Of a DNA stretch of 64,000 nt, positions 61,434 through 64,000 are shown piece by piece (within the stretch, counting starts at the first letter, position 1; each line of letters opens with the position of its first letter). The DNA is from TMED23 sp964566055. Its GTDB lineage: Bacteria; Pseudomonadota; Alphaproteobacteria; Rhodospirillales; UBA2165. Location: the NCBI GenBank assembly GCA_964566055.1, contig CAZMHI010000018.1:1-64000 (forward strand), in the 5' to 3' direction. Made by a program: the position numbers and the translations under genes. Under the pieces are notes generated by a model. The model was not told where the DNA came from. It did no database searches and saw nothing but the letters and a program-made list of their open reading frames with translations.

Positions 61434-62291
61434 ATGGAATATGTTCACCCTGAAGCCTTGGTAAGCACCGACTGGTTAGCTGACAATCTCGGCGCCTCTG
61501 ATATCACAATTATTGACGCGAGCTTCCACCTGCCGGCAGCCCAACGGAATGCCAAAGCGGAATTCACCGCCAATCATATTCCGGGTGCGGTATTTTTTGA
61601 CATCGACGAGATCGCCGATACCGACAGTGATTTACCGCATATGCTGCCAAGCCCGGAAAAGTTCTCAAGCCGGGTGCGAAAACTCGGCATCGGCAGTGAA
61701 ACTCATGTTATTTGCTATGATAGTAATGGCGGCCCCGGAGCGGCGATGCGCGCCTGGTGGAGCTTTCGAACATTTGGCCATGACCGGGTATCCGTGCTCA
61801 GCGGTGGGCTGCCAAAATGGCAGGATGAAGGCAGGCCAACCACTGCTGATGAAACTGATATCATCGAAAAGCACTTTTTCCCGAAATATGATCCTTCGCT
61901 TGTTTTAAGTTTCGATCAAATGATGGCCAATGTTGACAGCCATGAATTTCAAATGGTCGATGCCCGCGCCGAGGGCCGTTACAACGGCACCGACGAAGAA
62001 CCCCGGGCCGGCATGCGCAAGGGCCATATTCCTGGGGCAATCAGCCTGCCATTTCAAAAGTTGGTGGACACCAAAAACTTTATGGTCATGCGCCCGGCTG
62101 AAGAATTACAGGCAGTTATTAAAGAGGCCGGTATCGACCCTGAAAAACCATTGGTTTCAAGCTGTGGTTCCGGCGTCACTGCGGCGCCGCTGGTGATGGC
62201 GCTCTATCTGCTCGGCCATACCAGGGCGGCGATTTATGATGGCTCCTGGACCGAATGGGGTGGCCGCGACGATACGCCAATCGATGTCTGA
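61434..62291 (+). CDS. sseA: 3-mercaptopyruvate sulfurtransferase
   Basis: 285 residues, two rhodanese domains. The N-terminal one is inactive and structural (IIDASFHLPAAQRNAKAEF). The C-terminal one holds VDARAEGRYNGTDEEPRAG and the active-site loop SCGSGVTA, whose G-S-G-x-T pattern marks mercaptopyruvate specificity. Transfers sulfur from 3-mercaptopyruvate. 14 bp after cysK, 9 bp before metC. Confidence 0.92.
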   Translation: MEYVHPEALVSTDWLADNLGASDITIIDASFHLPAAQRNAKAEFTANHIPGAVFFDIDEIADTDSDLPHMLPSPEKFSSRVRKLGIGSETHVICYDSNGGPGAAMRAWWSFRTFGHDRVSVLSGGLPKWQDEGRPTTADETDIIEKHFFPKYDPSLVLSFDQMMANVDSHEFQMVDARAEGRYNGTDEEPRAGMRKGHIPGAISLPFQKLVDTKNFMVMRPAEELQAVIKEAGIDPEKPLVSSCGSGVTAAPLVMALYLLGHTRAAIYDGSWTEWGGRDDTPIDV

Positions 62292-62300
62292 CAATCGGCA

Positions 62301-63482
62301 ATGAGTAAATCAAAACACCCGGATACCCGGATCGTTCACACCGGCTCTAATCCCAAAGCTCAAAAAGGCGTCGTCAATCCGCCGGTCCATCGCGCCTCGA
62401 CGGTAATATTTCCTACCGTGCAGGCAATGAAAGATGCCGAGAAGGTCAAGTTTGATACGACCTTTTACGGCGTTCACGGCACGCCGACCCAATTTGCCCT
62501 CGAAGAAGCGATGGCGGATTTGGAAGGCGGCTACCGCGCGGTTTCTGTATCCTCCGGCTTGGCGGCGATCACCACCGCACTGATCAGCTTTCTTGATAGC
62601 GGCGACCATTTGCTGATGGTCGATAGTGTCTACGGCCCGACGCGAAATTTCTGCAATACCACGCTAAAGCGCTGCGGGGTGGAGACGACCTACTATGATC
62701 CGCTGATCGGTGCTGGCATTGCTGAACTCATCAAACCTAATACAAAAGTGATCTTCACCGAGTCGCCTGGCTCCTACACCTTTGAAATTCAGGACATCCC
62801 GGCAATTGCCGAAGTCGCTCAGCAAAACGATCTCAAGCTCATTATGGATAACACTTGGGCCGCCGGATATTACTTCAAACCTTTCGAGCACGGCGTTGAT
62901 ATTTCAATCCAGGCAACGACTAAATATCAAGCAGGACATGCGGATGTCATTCTCGGTCACATCATCGCCAAAACCGAAAAAGATTGGCGTAAACTTAAAA
63001 CCGGCACCGCTACTCTCGGCCAGGCGGTGAGCCCGGATGTCTGTTATCTGGGCTTGCGTGGATTGCGCACTTTAAGTGTCCGCCTTGAGCAACATCAAGA
63101 AAGCGCTCTTACCTTGGCCAAATGGCTGGAGGAGCGCCCAGAAGTCGACACTATTTTGCATCCAGCCTTCCCCTCCTGCCCGGGACACGACATCTGGCAG
63201 CGTGATTTTACCGGCTCCAGCGGATTATTCAGTGTGGTTTTAAGAGATTTTTTGGAAACTCAAGTCAACGCCATGCTGGATGGCATGGACTATTTCGCCA
63301 TGGGCTATTCCTGGGGCGGCTTTGAAAGCCTGATGGTGGCCTCTGATCCCGGTAAAATCCGCTCGGCAACCAAGTGGCAAGCGGCAGGTCCTTTGCTGCG
63401 CCTCCATGCCGGGCAAGAAGATGTTGAAGATTTGATCGCTGATCTCGACCGCGGCTTTGACCGCTTGAACGGGAGGGCTTGA
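62301..63482 (+). CDS. metC: Cystathionine beta-lyase
   Basis: 393 residues, Cys/Met metabolism PLP family. Seen: NPPVHRASTVIFPTVQAM, YGVHGTPTQFALEEAMADLEGG, the PLP-Asp in IMDNTWAAGYYFKPFEHG, and the lysine in QATTKYQAGHADVILG. Splits cystathionine to homocysteine, pyruvate and ammonia, or degrades cysteine. A paralogue follows directly. Confidence 0.92.
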   Translation: MSKSKHPDTRIVHTGSNPKAQKGVVNPPVHRASTVIFPTVQAMKDAEKVKFDTTFYGVHGTPTQFALEEAMADLEGGYRAVSVSSGLAAITTALISFLDSGDHLLMVDSVYGPTRNFCNTTLKRCGVETTYYDPLIGAGIAELIKPNTKVIFTESPGSYTFEIQDIPAIAEVAQQNDLKLIMDNTWAAGYYFKPFEHGVDISIQATTKYQAGHADVILGHIIAKTEKDWRKLKTGTATLGQAVSPDVCYLGLRGLRTLSVRLEQHQESALTLAKWLEERPEVDTILHPAFPSCPGHDIWQRDFTGSSGLFSVVLRDFLETQVNAMLDGMDYFAMGYSWGGFESLMVASDPGKIRSATKWQAAGPLLRLHAGQEDVEDLIADLDRGFDRLNGRA

Positions 63483-63484
63483 TC

Positions 63485-64000
63485 GTGCGTAAAGATGCTA
63501 AACGCGATACCAAGCTCGCCCATAGCGGCTCACATCCGGAAGACCAATCCGGCATCGTTAATCCACCGGTTTATCACGCCTCGACCGTTGATTACGGCAC
63601 GGTCGCCGAGATGCAGGAACTCCGCAGTGATCCCAACAATAATTTCGTTTATGGCCGCTGGGGCACACCGACCTCGAAAGCCTTCGAGGAAGCCGTCGCT
63701 GATCTTGAAGACGCCGACCGGGCGGTTGCTGTTGGTTCAGGCCTGGCGGCAATCTCGGCGGCGATGCTGGCTTTTGTCGGCACCGGCGATCATGTGCTGG
63801 TCTGCGACAATGCCTATACGCCGACGCGAAACTTGAGCGAAAACTTTCTCAAACGCTTTGGCGTCGAGACAACTTATTATGATCCGATGATTGGCGCCGG
63901 CATCACCGAGTACTTTCGAGACAATACTAAGGTGATCTACACTGAATCTCCCGGCTCTCATACCTTTGAAATTCAGGACATTCCAGCGATTGCCGAAGCA
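63485..64000 (+). CDS. Second cystathionine beta-lyase-like gene (3' truncated by window)
   Basis: GTG start at 63485 with GGGAGGG upstream; 172 codons are visible and it runs off the right edge. Clearly a tandem paralogue of metC: NPPVYHASTVDYGTV, YGRWGTPTSKAFEEAVADLE, YYDPMIGAGI, and TESPGSHTFEIQDIPAIAE nearly identical to the first copy. Two bases separate it from the metC stop. Confidence 0.93.
   Translation, partial: MRKDAKRDTKLAHSGSHPEDQSGIVNPPVYHASTVDYGTVAEMQELRSDPNNNFVYGRWGTPTSKAFEEAVADLEDADRAVAVGSGLAAISAAMLAFVGTGDHVLVCDNAYTPTRNLSENFLKRFGVETTYYDPMIGAGITEYFRDNTKVIYTESPGSHTFEIQDIPAIAEA

Overview
The window reads as a piece of an alphaproteobacterial chromosome. The evidence is the contiguous 14-gene complex I operon nuoA-N followed by birA, coaX, RNase J and a DUF1467 gene; the tig-clpP-clpX-lon-hup block; an imuA-imuB-dnaE2 mutasome with an alphaproteobacterial (GAAC-N7-GAAC) LexA box; and response regulators with a GP(D/T)RR tail of a kind I associate with Rhodospirillales. 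It is an aerobic heterotroph, and the exact genus cannot be told. A run of 10 N at 27763-27772 shows that this is a scaffolded draft or metagenome-derived assembly.

Layout. 1-7122: two molybdopterin enzyme gene pairs. The first is cut by the window edge. The second (3777-7122) matches the architecture and active-site residue spacing of pyrogallol-phloroglucinol transhydroxylase (athL/athS). Between them lie two CheY-like regulators and an exported R-type lectin-like protein. 7119-11436 (minus): glutathione transferase, DUF1467, RNase J, coaX, birA. 11444-25709 (minus): nuoN to nuoA, headed by tRNA-Asp. 26142-27876: an EF-hand protein with its own promoter and terminator, and a cation efflux transporter containing the assembly gap. 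27988-37054: an accessory catabolic island with an RdhA/QueG-like Fe-S protein translationally coupled to a D-carbamoylase, a D-hydantoinase/dihydropyrimidinase coupled to a class III aminotransferase, a MetE-like methyltransferase, a nucleoside deaminase and a histidine kinase with an NMT1/THI5 sensor domain. 37273-44428 (minus): tRNA-Val, hup, lon, clpX, clpP, tig, tRNA-Leu. 44530-47710 (minus): malonyl-CoA decarboxylase, NAD(P)HX repair enzyme and a small membrane protein. 47843-55662 (plus): D-amino acid dehydrogenase, then SOS-controlled imuA-imuB-[vapBC]-dnaE2, with a toxin-antitoxin pair inside the operon. 55735-59559: MFS exporter, aldo/keto reductase, class III cyclase, rhodanese. 59700-64000 (plus): NUDIX hydrolase and a sulfur-amino-acid run (cysteine synthase, mercaptopyruvate sulfurtransferase, two tandem cystathionine beta-lyase-like genes, the second cut by the window end).

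How the genes work together. Most of the window is housekeeping: respiration, proteostasis and cofactor supply. The distinctive parts are (i) a candidate anaerobic-type phenol transhydroxylase in an organism with a full aerobic complex I, (ii) a hydantoin/N-carbamoyl-D-amino-acid route with an unexplained reductive-dehalogenase-like partner and, 14 kb away, a D-amino acid dehydrogenase that could take its product, and (iii) a vapBC module inserted into the error-prone repair operon so that dnaE2 starts inside vapC. No intergenic gap exceeds 300 bp.
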